Assembly: GCF_030908215.1 (NCBI RefSeq)
Contig: NZ_JAVFJK010000012.1
Span: 9,524 to 73,523 of the forward strand
Reading direction: 5' to 3'
Length of the DNA stretch: 64,000 nt
Origin: Sinomonas sp. ASV486
GTDB taxonomy: Bacteria > Actinomycetota > Actinomycetes > Actinomycetales > Micrococcaceae
This document shows, piece after piece, positions 1-7,892 of this stretch. The notes under the pieces were generated by a model that made no database searches, was not told the origin of the DNA, and saw only the letters and a list, made by a program, of their open reading frames with translations. Numbering within the stretch: position 1 is the stretch's first letter; the number at the start of each line of letters is the position of its first letter. The translations under genes and the position numbers were made by a program.

Positions 1-417
1 CTCGACTCGCTGCCGGACGGGATCCAGAGCACCGGTACAGCGGTCAACCTGGCCGTCAAGCAGACCGTGGGCGCCCTCGGGGTCGCGATCCTGGGCAGCG
101 TCCTCACCGCCGTGTACCGCGGGGGCATGGACGCCGCGACGGCGCACCTTCCCGCCGCGGCCGCCGACGCCGCACACGACTCGATCGGCGGGGCCGTCGC
201 CGTGGCCTCGCGGCTCGGGCCCGCGGGGAGCGCCCTCAAGGCCGCGGCCGGGAGCGCCTACCTGGACGGCGTCCACGTAGTGAGCGTCGTCTGCTTCGCC
301 GCAGCAGTCCTCATCGCCGTGGTGATGGCCGCGGTCCTGCCCGGACGTGCCCGCGGCGAGCACACGGCGTCGTCCGCCCAGCCGGCGCCCATCAGGGCTG
401 ACAAGATGAGTACATGA
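1..417 (+). CDS. MFS drug-efflux transporter, C-terminal end (partial)
   Basis: The reading frame is open from base 1, so the start lies outside the window; about 138 codons remain. Two hydrophobic stretches are visible, one around the Val-Gly-Ala-Leu-Gly-Val-Ala-Ile-Leu-Gly segment and one just before the polar tail. They match the last transmembrane helices of 14-helix (DHA2/EmrB-like) proton antiporters. The stop overlaps the ATG of the downstream TetR gene (ATGA), so the two are probably translationally coupled, as in regulator/exporter pairs. The substrate is unknown. Confidence 0.75.
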   Translation, partial: LDSLPDGIQSTGTAVNLAVKQTVGALGVAILGSVLTAVYRGGMDAATAHLPAAAADAAHDSIGGAVAVASRLGPAGSALKAAAGSAYLDGVHVVSVVCFAAAVLIAVVMAAVLPGRARGEHTASSAQPAPIRADKMST

Positions 418-1007
418 CGGAACCCGGTCTGCGCGAGCGCAAGAAGGCCAAGACGCGGCGCCTCATCCAGGATGTGGCGCTGCGCCTCTTCGCCGCCCAG
501 GGGTATGACGCGACCACGGTCGAGCAGATCGCTGCCGAAGCCGAAGTCTCCCCGAGCACGTGCTTCCGCTACTACCCCACCAAAGAGGACCTCGTGCTCT
601 CCGACGAGTACGACCCCACGCTCATCGCGGCCCTTGAGAAGGCGCCGCTGGACGCCGGATTCGTCGGCGCGTTCCGCGCCGCCATCCGGGTCGGGTTCAC
701 CACGTTCTACCGCGAGGACCGCGAGCGCGTCCTCGAGCGCATGAGGCTCACCCTCACCACCCCCGCGCTGCGGAACAGGATCCTCGCGGCGAACCACGAG
801 ATCAGCCACCTGTTCGGGGACGTCATTGCCCGCCGGCTCGGGATCGCCGAGGACGATCCGCGCATCGCGATCGCGGCCGGTGCACTCATGGGCGCCCTCA
901 CGGCGGTGCTCGAGCGGTGGGTGGCCGACGACGGGCGAGGCGACCTGCCCGCCATGATGGACAGTGCCCTCGCATTGCTCGAGTCAGGACTCCGGTTCGA
1001 GGCCTGA
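414..1007 (+). CDS. TetR family transcriptional regulator
   Basis: A 197-residue protein with an N-terminal TetR DNA-binding domain. The first helix starts near residue 10, the recognition region VEQIAAEAEVSPSTCFRYY lies near residues 36-54, and the TKEDL turn follows. The rest is the variable ligand-binding and dimerisation domain. The ATG overlaps the stop of the upstream exporter gene by 4 nt, so it is probably the local repressor of that exporter. The ligand cannot be predicted. Confidence 0.88.
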   Translation: MTEPGLRERKKAKTRRLIQDVALRLFAAQGYDATTVEQIAAEAEVSPSTCFRYYPTKEDLVLSDEYDPTLIAALEKAPLDAGFVGAFRAAIRVGFTTFYREDRERVLERMRLTLTTPALRNRILAANHEISHLFGDVIARRLGIAEDDPRIAIAAGALMGALTAVLERWVADDGRGDLPAMMDSALALLESGLRFEA

Positions 1008-1045
1008 GGCCGCCATCGGAGTCTGGACGACGCGAGATTTTCGCA

Positions 1046-1058
1046 TTAGTGTCATTAA
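1046..1058. promoter_or_regulatory. Palindromic operator TTAGTGTCATTAA over a -10 box
   Basis: The 13-mer reads TTAnTGnCAnTAA on both strands, a near-perfect dyad. It contains the hexamer TAGTGT (1047-1052), a good -10 box that ends 7 nt before the ATG at 1060. Transcription would therefore begin at or next to the start codon. The overlap of dyad and -10 suggests autorepression by one of the two flanking TetR proteins. Confidence 0.5.
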
Positions 1059-1059
1059 C

Positions 1060-1659
1060 ATGAATTCTGAGGCCGGGACACGGCCTTACGCCATGGGCAA
1101 GCGTGCCGAGGCAGCCGCCGCCACGGCTGGCAGGATCGCCGAGGCCGCCCTCGAACTGTTCATCGAGCGGCCGTTGAGCCAGCTCACGCTCGCCCTCGTG
1201 GCCGATCGGGCCGGCGTGACGGTCCAGACGGTCCTGCGCCACTGCGGAGACTGGGACGGGGTGCTTGCTGCAGCCGGCGAGCGTGCCGCGGCCCGCGTGA
1301 GAACGCTCCGCGACCGTGCGCCCGTCGGAGACCTGCCCGGAGCCATCGCCAACCTAGCCGAGCACTACGAGGCCGACGCTCCCCTTGCGCTCCGGATGCT
1401 CTCCGAGGAACCGAACTCCGAGTACATCGCGGACCGCACCCGGATGGCCCGCGACATCCACCGCGCATGGTGCGAGCGCGTCTTCGCCCCCTACCTCGAG
1501 GGGCTCAGCGACCCTGGGCGCACGCGCCGCTTGGCCCAGTTCGTCGCCGTGTGCGACGTCTACGTCTACAAGCTCCTCCGGCACGACGCCGGGCTGAGCC
1601 TCGAGGCGTACATCGATTCGCTGCTCGAGCTCCTCGAGCCGTTGGTCCGGAGGCCATGA
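1060..1659 (+). CDS. TetR family transcriptional regulator (second copy)
   Basis: A 199-residue protein if started at the ATG at 1060. The TetR helix-turn-helix region is at about residues 18-60 (GRIAEAALELFIE, then LALVADRAGVTVQTVLRHCG). It is unrelated in detail to the preceding regulator. No Shine-Dalgarno sequence precedes 1060, but TAGTGT lies 7 nt upstream, which fits a leaderless message; an ATG at 1093 is the alternative. Its stop overlaps the start region of the glycosyltransferase gene, so the two are likely co-transcribed and the regulator probably controls that gene. Confidence 0.8.
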   Translation: MNSEAGTRPYAMGKRAEAAAATAGRIAEAALELFIERPLSQLTLALVADRAGVTVQTVLRHCGDWDGVLAAAGERAAARVRTLRDRAPVGDLPGAIANLAEHYEADAPLALRMLSEEPNSEYIADRTRMARDIHRAWCERVFAPYLEGLSDPGRTRRLAQFVAVCDVYVYKLLRHDAGLSLEAYIDSLLELLEPLVRRP

Positions 1660-2882
1660 TGTCCACGATCCTCGCCTACACGTCACCCGCGACGGGACAC
1701 CTCTTCCCGATGACGCCCCTCCTGCTCGAGCTGCGGTCCCGGGGCCACCGCGTCCACGTGCGCACGTTCGCCGAGCACGTGGAGACGCTCCGACGCCTCG
1801 GCCTCGAGGCGGAACCGACCGACGCACGGATCGCGGCCATCTGGCATCAGGACTTCAGCGCGCGGAACCCGCTCGAGGCGCTGTCCGCGAACGCGGAGAC
1901 GTTCACGCAGCGGGCGGAGTTCGACGGCGCCGACGCCGCCGCATCGCTGCGGGACGTGGCCCCGGACGCCGCGATCGTCGACATCAACGCGTGGGGTGCC
2001 GCCGCCGCTGCGCAGGCCTGGGGCGGGCCGTGGGCATCCTTCAGCCCCTACGTCCCGCCGATCAGCTCGGCGGGGACGCCGCCGTTCGGACCCGGCCTGG
2101 CTCCGCGGGGCGGGCCGCTCGGCCGCATCCGCGACGCCACGCTGCGCAGCCTCATCATGGGCCAGCTCACCAAGCGGTACCTCGGGCCGATCAACTCGGT
2201 GCGCGCCGAACACGGGCTCGCAGCCGTGGACACGGTGGACCAGTTCTTCCGCTCGGCCCCGCTCATGCTCGTCACGACGTCCCAGCCGTTCGACTACGCA
2301 CACACCGACTGGCTCCCGCAGATCCGCTCGATCGGGGCTCTGCCGTGGGAACCGCCGTCCGAGGTACCCGCTTGGGTCGACGAGCCCGGTGACCCGTTCG
2401 CCCTCGTCACGACGTCCTCGGAGTACCAGGCCGATGAGGCGCTCGCGCGGGCCGCGGTCGCAGGTCTCGCGGAGGAGCCCTACCGCGTGGTGGTCACCAT
2501 GGCCGCCGGCGTCGCGGACCTCGGGCCCCTTCCTCCGAACGTCCGCATCGAGCAGTTCGTCCCGCACGGACCCATTCTGGCCCGCGCCGCCGTCGCCGTG
2601 ACCCACGGCGGCATGGGCGCCACCCAGAAGGCCCTCGGCGCGGGGGTACCCACCGTCGTCGTGCCCTGGGGTCGCGACCAGCTCGAAGTCGGCGCCCGCG
2701 TTGCCCACGCCCATGCCGGTGTGCGGCTGTCCAAGGGAAGGCTCACCCCGGACCGCCTCCGGGACGCGGTACGCCGGGCAGCGGGGATGGCCGACGGCGC
2801 GGGGCGCGTCGCTGCCGGCTACCGCGCCGCAGGCGGGGCTGCCGCCGGAGCGGACGCCGTCGAGGAGCTCCTGAGAACCTGA
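1659..2882 (+). CDS. GT1-family (macrolide-type) glycosyltransferase
   Basis: About 407 residues with a GT-B fold. The N-terminal domain opens MSTILAYTSPATGHLFPM, typical of glycosyltransferases that modify small molecules. The C-terminal donor site is at about residues 300-345: FVPHGPILARAAVAVTHGG, then a Gly-Ala-Gly-Val-Pro loop and a Pro-Trp-Gly-x-Asp-Gln motif. The family moves sugars from NDP-sugars to natural products such as macrolides and flavonoids, often as detoxification. I chose the second ATG (1659) because GGAGG at 1649-1653 is too close to the first. The stop abuts the convergent neighbour's stop (TGATCA), leaving no room for a terminator. Confidence 0.87.
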   Translation: MSTILAYTSPATGHLFPMTPLLLELRSRGHRVHVRTFAEHVETLRRLGLEAEPTDARIAAIWHQDFSARNPLEALSANAETFTQRAEFDGADAAASLRDVAPDAAIVDINAWGAAAAAQAWGGPWASFSPYVPPISSAGTPPFGPGLAPRGGPLGRIRDATLRSLIMGQLTKRYLGPINSVRAEHGLAAVDTVDQFFRSAPLMLVTTSQPFDYAHTDWLPQIRSIGALPWEPPSEVPAWVDEPGDPFALVTTSSEYQADEALARAAVAGLAEEPYRVVVTMAAGVADLGPLPPNVRIEQFVPHGPILARAAVAVTHGGMGATQKALGAGVPTVVVPWGRDQLEVGARVAHAHAGVRLSKGRLTPDRLRDAVRRAAGMADGAGRVAAGYRAAGGAAAGADAVEELLRT

Positions 2883-3701
2883 TCAGGCCCGGACCGGCAG
2901 ATGTCCCGCGAGGAACTCCTCCCAGGTCCGGCGGCCGTCCGCATGGTCCAGCGCCAGATTGGCACCGGCGCGGATCGCCCGGGCCGCGTCGCCGGGCAGC
3001 CTCACCGGAACGATGAGACGGCGCAGCCCCGCCGCGGCGAGGTACGAGCGCAGGAGGTCGCCGAACGCATAGGCGGTCGGCCCGCCCAGATCCGGGACGT
3101 AGCCCGCGGGACTGCCGAGCGCGATCTCCACGAGCCGGTCCGCGACCTCGCCCGAATCGACGGGCTGGAACCGGGTCCCGCTGGGCACCGGCACCACCGG
3201 CAGCTTGGCCATGGCCTTGAGGGTGAGCAGGGCGAGGTCGTGGAACTGGGTCGCGCGGAGTGTGGTCCACGGGATCCCGCATCCCTCGACGACCCCTTCG
3301 GCGTCGCGCTTGGATGCGAAGTACTCGAACGCCATGTGGTCGAACCGTCCTGTCACGGGGACCCTGTCCGCGCCGACAACCGAGATGAATACGAGATGGA
3401 TAACGCCAGCGTCACGCGCGGCCCTCACAAGCATCCGTGCCTTGTCGCCGTCGCCTTTCTGGGCGCCCGCGCAGTGGACCACCGTGCGTATGCCCGCGAG
3501 CGCCGAGTCCACGCCGCGTCCCGTGTCGAGGTCTGCGGCGACGTTCTCCACGGCAGCCGGCCGCGCGGCGTCGTGCGCAGGATCAGGCACGGTCGCGCGC
3601 CGGCTCGCCACCCGCACCGCATGCCCCGCCGCTACGAGCCGCTCCACTACTTGCCGGCCCAGCGTGCCGGTCCCGCCGGTCACCAGGATGGTCGTTGCCA
3701 T
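2883..3701 (-). CDS. NAD(P)-binding NmrA-like/SDR epimerase-family protein
   Basis: 272 residues. The N-terminal Rossmann motif is TGGTGTLG (residues 8-15), and an RxASRR stretch after the second strand suggests NADP preference. A catalytic YxxxK is not obvious; the FASKRDAEG segment occupies that region. This is the atypical SDR group of NAD(P)H-sensing or nucleotide-sugar-like proteins, often annotated as NAD-dependent epimerase. The ATG at 3701 has a strong GGAGGAG upstream. It is divergent from an ECF sigma factor gene, a common pairing for this family, so the sigma factor may control it. Confidence 0.8.
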   Translation of the reverse strand: MATTILVTGGTGTLGRQVVERLVAAGHAVRVASRRATVPDPAHDAARPAAVENVAADLDTGRGVDSALAGIRTVVHCAGAQKGDGDKARMLVRAARDAGVIHLVFISVVGADRVPVTGRFDHMAFEYFASKRDAEGVVEGCGIPWTTLRATQFHDLALLTLKAMAKLPVVPVPSGTRFQPVDSGEVADRLVEIALGSPAGYVPDLGGPTAYAFGDLLRSYLAAAGLRRLIVPVRLPGDAARAIRAGANLALDHADGRRTWEEFLAGHLPVRA

Positions 3702-3766
3702 GGTCTTCTCCTCCTCCGTCCGGGCATCTCCCGTCCTGCTTGCCTGACACCGTGGAGTGCGGAAGT

Positions 3767-4693
3767 GTGACAGCCGTGGAGGAAAATCTTCTGGCCGAGC
3801 GCTTCGAGGTCGAGCGGACGCGGCTCCGCGGCGTCGCGTACCGCATGCTCGGCTCGCTCGCGGAGGCGGACGACGCCCTGCAGGAGGCATGGCTGCGGCT
3901 GTCCGGCACCGAGGCGGAGGCGATCGAAAGCCTGCCCGCGTGGCTCACCACCGTGGTGGGGCGGATCTGCCTGAACGTGCTGCGCTCGCGCGGGGCTCGG
4001 CCGGAGGTACCCCTCGAGGCAGCGCTCACCGCTGCACGCCTGGACCCAGGACCCGAAGAGGAGGCCCTCCTCGCAGACCAAGTGGGACTCGCGCTGCTCG
4101 TCGTGCTGGACCGGCTCCAGCCGGCGGAGCGGCTCGCGTTCGTTCTGCACGACATGTTCGACGTCCCGTTCGAGCCCATCGCGCAGATCCTCAACAAGTC
4201 CGCGGAGGCGACGCGCCAGCTCGCAAGCCGTGCTCGACGCCGTGTGGAGGGCTCGCCGGTCCCGGAGCCGGACCGGGCGCGCCAGGCCCGCGCCGTCCAC
4301 GCCTATCTGAGGGCCGTGCGGACGGGCGACCTCGAGGCGCTCGTGGCCGTCCTCGATCCGGAGGTGCTGCTTGTGGCGGACGGCGCCGCGGTCCCGGGAG
4401 GTGTCGCCGTCGCCCTTCGCGGTTCCCAGAAGGTCGCTCGGGCGGCCGCTGCCTCCGCCGCGCGGGCGCCGTTCGCGCGGACCGCGATCATCGACGGGGC
4501 CGTGGGCATCGTGGTGGCCCCGCGCGGCCGGCTGCGGATCGCGCTGCTGTTCACCGTCCAGTCCACGCAGGACGGCGAACGTGTCACCCGGGTGGACGTC
4601 GTGGCGGACCCCTCGCGGCTCGCCGCGCTTGGGGTCTCAGTCCTCGAAGGCTGGCGCGGACGTGGCGGCGCCCCCGGGCCGGTCCCATACTGA
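3767..4693 (+). CDS. ECF sigma factor, SigJ-like with C-terminal SnoaL-like domain
   Basis: About 308 residues. Sigma region 2 is at residues 11-45 (RGVAYRMLGSLAEADDALQE), region 4 at about 115-160 (LQPAERLAFVLHDMFDVPF and following helix), and an NTF2/SnoaL-like domain fills about 180-290. This is the ECF41/SigJ architecture, in which the C-terminal domain controls activity instead of an anti-sigma factor. Such sigma factors usually sit beside a gene for a small oxidoreductase; here the divergent NAD(P)-binding protein fills that place. The start is GTG at 3767, with GGAG 9 nt upstream; GTG at 3776 is also possible. Confidence 0.87.
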   Translation: MTAVEENLLAERFEVERTRLRGVAYRMLGSLAEADDALQEAWLRLSGTEAEAIESLPAWLTTVVGRICLNVLRSRGARPEVPLEAALTAARLDPGPEEEALLADQVGLALLVVLDRLQPAERLAFVLHDMFDVPFEPIAQILNKSAEATRQLASRARRRVEGSPVPEPDRARQARAVHAYLRAVRTGDLEALVAVLDPEVLLVADGAAVPGGVAVALRGSQKVARAAAASAARAPFARTAIIDGAVGIVVAPRGRLRIALLFTVQSTQDGERVTRVDVVADPSRLAALGVSVLEGWRGRGGAPGPVPY

Positions 4694-4697
4694 TCGC

Positions 4698-5501
4698 ATG
4701 TCCTCAGAAGCAGCCTTCACAGGGTCCATCCCGGAGCTCTACGACACCGTCCTCGTGCCCATGATGTTCCAGGACTTCGCGAACGACCTGGCTGCCGAGG
4801 TGGCCTCCTCCGGCCCAGGCACCGTCCTCGAGACGGCGGCCGGGACGGGCATCGTGACAAGGGCGCTTCACCGGATCCTCCCGAGCGCCACCATCACGGC
4901 CACCGACCTCAACCCAGCCATGCTCTCGCGGGCCGAGGTGGTCCTCCCCGCCTCCGAGTCCATCCGGTGGCAGCAGGCCGACGCCCTGGATCTCCCCTTC
5001 CCGGAGGCATCCTTCGACGCGCTCGTCAGCCAGTTCGGCATCATGTTCTTCCCCGATCGGCCGCGCGGCTACGCGGAAGCGCGCCGGGTGCTGAAGCCCG
5101 GGGGCCGGCTATCCGCTGCGGTATGGGGGCCGCTCGAGCGCAACGAGGTGAGCCTCGCGGTCCAGGAGGCGCTCGAGGAACTCTTCCCCGGCCGGGCGCC
5201 CATGCTGATCCGCCGCATTCCCTTTGCATACTCCGATCACACGATCATCCGCGGCGAGCTTGAGGCCGCTGGGTTCTCGGACGTCACCATCCGGGACGTC
5301 GTCTGCCGCAGTGCTCCAACGTCTGCGCGGGACATCGCCCTGGCGCACTGCCAGGGCACCCCTCTGGCCCACGAGCTCGCCGAAGAGTACGGAGACCCCG
5401 CGCAGATCACCGAAGACGTGACCCGTGTTCTCGCGGAACGCTTCGGGGATCAGCCCTTCTCGGGCCTGCTCACGGCGATCTTCTTCACGGGCATCGCCTG
5501 A
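4698..5501 (+). CDS. Class I SAM-dependent methyltransferase
   Basis: 267 residues. Motif I (VLETAAGTGIVTRAL) begins at about residue 42, followed by the acidic Thr-Asp-Leu-Asn ribose-binding turn and the post-motif FDALVSQFGIMFFPD. This is the UbiE/Methyltransf_11 type acting on small molecules; the substrate is unknown. No Shine-Dalgarno sequence is present. CATACT lies 6 nt before the ATG, so the message may be leaderless, although the gene is only 4 nt from the sigma-factor stop. A long hairpin follows the stop. Confidence 0.85.
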   Translation: MSSEAAFTGSIPELYDTVLVPMMFQDFANDLAAEVASSGPGTVLETAAGTGIVTRALHRILPSATITATDLNPAMLSRAEVVLPASESIRWQQADALDLPFPEASFDALVSQFGIMFFPDRPRGYAEARRVLKPGGRLSAAVWGPLERNEVSLAVQEALEELFPGRAPMLIRRIPFAYSDHTIIRGELEAAGFSDVTIRDVVCRSAPTSARDIALAHCQGTPLAHELAEEYGDPAQITEDVTRVLAERFGDQPFSGLLTAIFFTGIA

Positions 5502-5536
5502 CCCGTCCCGCAGGCGCATCCGTCGTGACCTGACCC

Positions 5537-5584
5537 ACGACGGCGCGGCGCCGGCTCCTGCTCGAGCCGGCCCCGCGCCGTCGT
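5537..5584. terminator. Long GC-rich hairpin between convergent genes (copy 1)
   Basis: ACGACGGCGCGG pairs with CCGCGCCGTCGT, and inside it CCGGCTC pairs with GAGCCGG. The element sits between the stops of the methyltransferase (+) and the amino-acid permease (-), a natural place for a bidirectional terminator. A 48-bp copy with 4 differences lies at 7772-7819. Confidence 0.65.
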
Positions 5585-5620
5585 ACGCGCCGCTGTGCGA
5601 ACGCTGCGTTTCACCGATGG

Positions 5621-5657
5621 CCTGAGGTGCGCTGAGGTGCCCAGAGGTGCTCTGAGG
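5621..5657. repeat. 10-bp imperfect tandem repeat
   Basis: About 3.7 copies of a decamer with consensus CTGAGGTGC lie directly before the stop codon of the leftward permease gene. It looks like slippage-derived repeat DNA; no function is apparent. Confidence 0.6.
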
Positions 5658-5658
5658 G

Positions 5659-7095
5659 TCAGGCGCCGTGCCCGTGGGCCTCTGCGGCGACCTCGGCGGC
5701 CTCGGCCCGGTCCTCTGCCATGGTGTGCGTGTGGGGACCCACGGGGCCGCGCTGGCGCCGGTACCGGAGGACGCCGATCGCGATGAGCACGGCGGCGAGC
5801 GCCACCGAGAGAATGAGCTCGTCCCGGGTATCGGGGAGGAAGAGCATGCCCACGAGCAGTGCGACGATGGCCACGATGGACGCCCACGTGAGGTATGGGA
5901 AGAGCCACATGCGGATCTCGAGCTTGGTGCCGGCGGCGTCGGCGCGGCGCCGCAGGATGAGCTGCGATGCCGAGATGACGAGCCACACGAACAGCGCGAT
6001 TGCCCCTGACGTGTTGACGAGGTACAGGAAGACCGTGTCCGGCCAGAGGTAGTTGAGGCCGACCGTGATGAACCCGACCACCGTGGAGACGAGGACCGAG
6101 CGGACCGGGACGCCGCGGCCGGAGATGCGGGCCCAGGACTTCGGTGCGTCTCCGCGGGTGGAGAGCGAGAAGATCATGCGGCTGGCCGTATAGAGGCCGG
6201 AGTTGAGGCACGAGAGCACCGACGTCAGCACGACGATGTCCATGATGGTGCCAGCGCCCGGGATGCCGAATCGCTCGATCACGGCGACGTACGGGCTCTT
6301 GGCCACGGACGTGTCATCCCAGGGCAGGAGGGTCACGACGATGGCCATCGAGCCGATGTAGAACACCAGGATGCGCCACACGGTCGAGTTGACTGCCTTG
6401 CGGACCGCCGTCACGGGGTCGGCGGACTCGCCTGCCGCAATTGTGGCGATCTCGGCTCCGAAGAACGAGAACACGACGACGAGGATGCCCGCGAGCACGG
6501 CGTCGCCCCCGTTGGGCATGAAGCCGCCATGGCCCAGCAGATTCGTGGTGCCGGGAGCCGGGAGGCCGGGGATGAGGCCGAAGATGGCGGCAATGCCCGC
6601 GATGAGGAACAGGACGATCGCCGTCACCTTGACGGACGCGAACCAGAACTCGAACTCGCCGTAGGACTTGACGCTCCACACGTTGGTCAGCGTGAGGGCG
6701 ATCATGAGCACGAGGGCCCAGATCCACTGGTCGACGCCAGGCATCCAGCGGTGCATGATCGCCGCGCCTGCGGTGGCCTCGATGCCGAGGACGATGATCC
6801 AGAACCATGCGTACAGCCAGCCGATGCTGAACCCGGCCCACCGGCCCAGGGCCTTGTCCGCATAGGCGGAGAACGAGCCGGTCTCGGGGTTCGCGGCAGC
6901 CATCTCGCCGAGCATACGCATCACGAGGATCACCACGACGCCGGCCGCCGCGTATGCGACGAGGACGCCCGGGCCGGCCTGGTGGATCGCCACCCCGGAG
7001 CCGACGAAGAGCCCGGCCCCGATGACGCCCGCAATCGCGATCATCGACAGGTGCCTCGGCTTGAGGGTCTTGTGGAGTTCGGGTTGGGAAGCCAT
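5659..7095 (-). CDS. Amino-acid permease, APC superfamily (AAT family)
   Basis: 478 residues with about 12 hydrophobic helices. The start of helix 1 is diagnostic: MIAIAGVIGAGLFVGSGVAI, the unwound substrate-binding segment of AAT-family permeases such as GABA, asparagine and aromatic amino-acid transporters. It lies in the cytoplasmic membrane and probably imports an amino acid by proton symport. The C-terminus is His/Ala rich and cytoplasmic. The ATG at 7095 is preceded by GGAGGTGAGG; an upstream ATG at 7110 lies before that ribosome site and is unlikely. No neighbour indicates the substrate. Confidence 0.9.
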   Translation of the reverse strand: MASQPELHKTLKPRHLSMIAIAGVIGAGLFVGSGVAIHQAGPGVLVAYAAAGVVVILVMRMLGEMAAANPETGSFSAYADKALGRWAGFSIGWLYAWFWIIVLGIEATAGAAIMHRWMPGVDQWIWALVLMIALTLTNVWSVKSYGEFEFWFASVKVTAIVLFLIAGIAAIFGLIPGLPAPGTTNLLGHGGFMPNGGDAVLAGILVVVFSFFGAEIATIAAGESADPVTAVRKAVNSTVWRILVFYIGSMAIVVTLLPWDDTSVAKSPYVAVIERFGIPGAGTIMDIVVLTSVLSCLNSGLYTASRMIFSLSTRGDAPKSWARISGRGVPVRSVLVSTVVGFITVGLNYLWPDTVFLYLVNTSGAIALFVWLVISASQLILRRRADAAGTKLEIRMWLFPYLTWASIVAIVALLVGMLFLPDTRDELILSVALAAVLIAIGVLRYRRQRGPVGPHTHTMAEDRAEAAEVAAEAHGHGA

Positions 7096-7351
7096 GAGCC
7101 TCACCTCCATCTCTGTGGGTCAGTACGGAATCAATGGTGAAGGCCTGTCAGATGCGCATGCGGGGCCGATCGCACAGGGTTTATACCGGCCCATGGTGCA
7201 GACGCCCGATTTTGGTGACCCTGAGACAACTCCTGTTTTTGTGGGAAGCTCTCGCAACCTGATTGAAACGTTGGCCCTGCCACAGCGGTGGGTGACGCGG
7301 TTCACCTGCAGGGGTTGGCCCACCACTGCTTGGCAGCGGGCCGCCCTTTGA

Positions 7352-7366
7352 GGACAGATGCTGTCC
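7352..7366. promoter_or_regulatory. 15-bp palindrome upstream of the VOC gene
   Basis: GGACAG and CTGTCC flank ATG as a perfect dyad. It ends 11 nt before the TAGCGT -10 box (7378-7383) of the VOC gene, so it lies in the spacer/-35 region, where a repressor would act. The other 250 bp between the permease and VOC starts hold only a TATAAA-like box on the minus strand (7180-7185) as a weak permease promoter candidate. Confidence 0.4.
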
Positions 7367-7389
7367 GCTTGCCCCGATAGCGTGCCTGC

Positions 7390-7749
7390 ATGGCTATCGC
7401 ACGGTTTCCCAATGTAGTGATCGACTGTCCAGACCCCGCCGCTCTCGCGGAGTTCTACTCGGCCCTGCTGGACTGGAAAGTCGAGAAGTCATCTCAGGAG
7501 TGGGCCACGATTCGTGCCGACTACGGCCAGGTCATCGACTTCCAGGGCGTCGAGGCCTACACGGCTCCCCAGTGGCCCGGCCAGCACGTGCCCCAGCAGA
7601 TGCACCTCGACGTGGTGGTCGACGACCTCGACGTCGCCGAGCAGGCGGTCCTCGGGCTCGGGGCCACCAAGCATGACCACCAGCCCGGGACCACGTTCCG
7701 CGTGTTCCTCGATCCCGCGGGACACCCGTTCTGCCTCTGCCTGAGCTAG
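7390..7749 (+). CDS. VOC (glyoxalase/bleomycin-resistance fold) family protein
   Basis: 119 residues, a single-domain VOC protein with two beta-alpha-beta-beta-beta modules. The opening Val-Ile-Asp-Cys-Pro-Asp-Pro segment, the central QMHLDVVVDDLD and the terminal FRVFLDPAGHPFCLCLS are typical of this family. The His in MHLDV and the late polar residues could bind a metal. Members include glyoxalases, antibiotic-binding proteins and small dioxygenases, so no specific reaction is assigned. TAGCGT stands 6 nt before the ATG with no Shine-Dalgarno sequence, indicating a leaderless message. Confidence 0.8.
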   Translation: MAIARFPNVVIDCPDPAALAEFYSALLDWKVEKSSQEWATIRADYGQVIDFQGVEAYTAPQWPGQHVPQQMHLDVVVDDLDVAEQAVLGLGATKHDHQPGTTFRVFLDPAGHPFCLCLS

Positions 7750-7771
7750 CAGTGTGGAAAGGGAGATCCGC

Positions 7772-7819
7772 ACGACGGCGCGGGGCCGGCTCCCGCTCGA
7801 GCCGACCCCTCGCCGTCGT
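7772..7819. terminator. Long GC-rich hairpin between convergent genes (copy 2)
   Basis: It is a near copy (44 of 48 bases) of the hairpin at 5537-5584. The arms ACGACGGCGCGG and its imperfect complement enclose CCGGCTC/GAGCCG. It separates the VOC gene (+) from the leftward flavin monooxygenase, again a convergent junction. Confidence 0.6.
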
Positions 7820-7892
7820 TCGCATCGCTGCAGCCGAGCGGGCGTCAGGGATACACGGGGATCTTGACGTTCTCCTCCTTCAGGAGTCCTCC

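Noticed and set aside
7022-7351. 109-residue plus-strand gene upstream of the VOC gene
   Set aside because: It begins inside the permease coding region on the opposite strand and has no ribosome site or recognisable domain.
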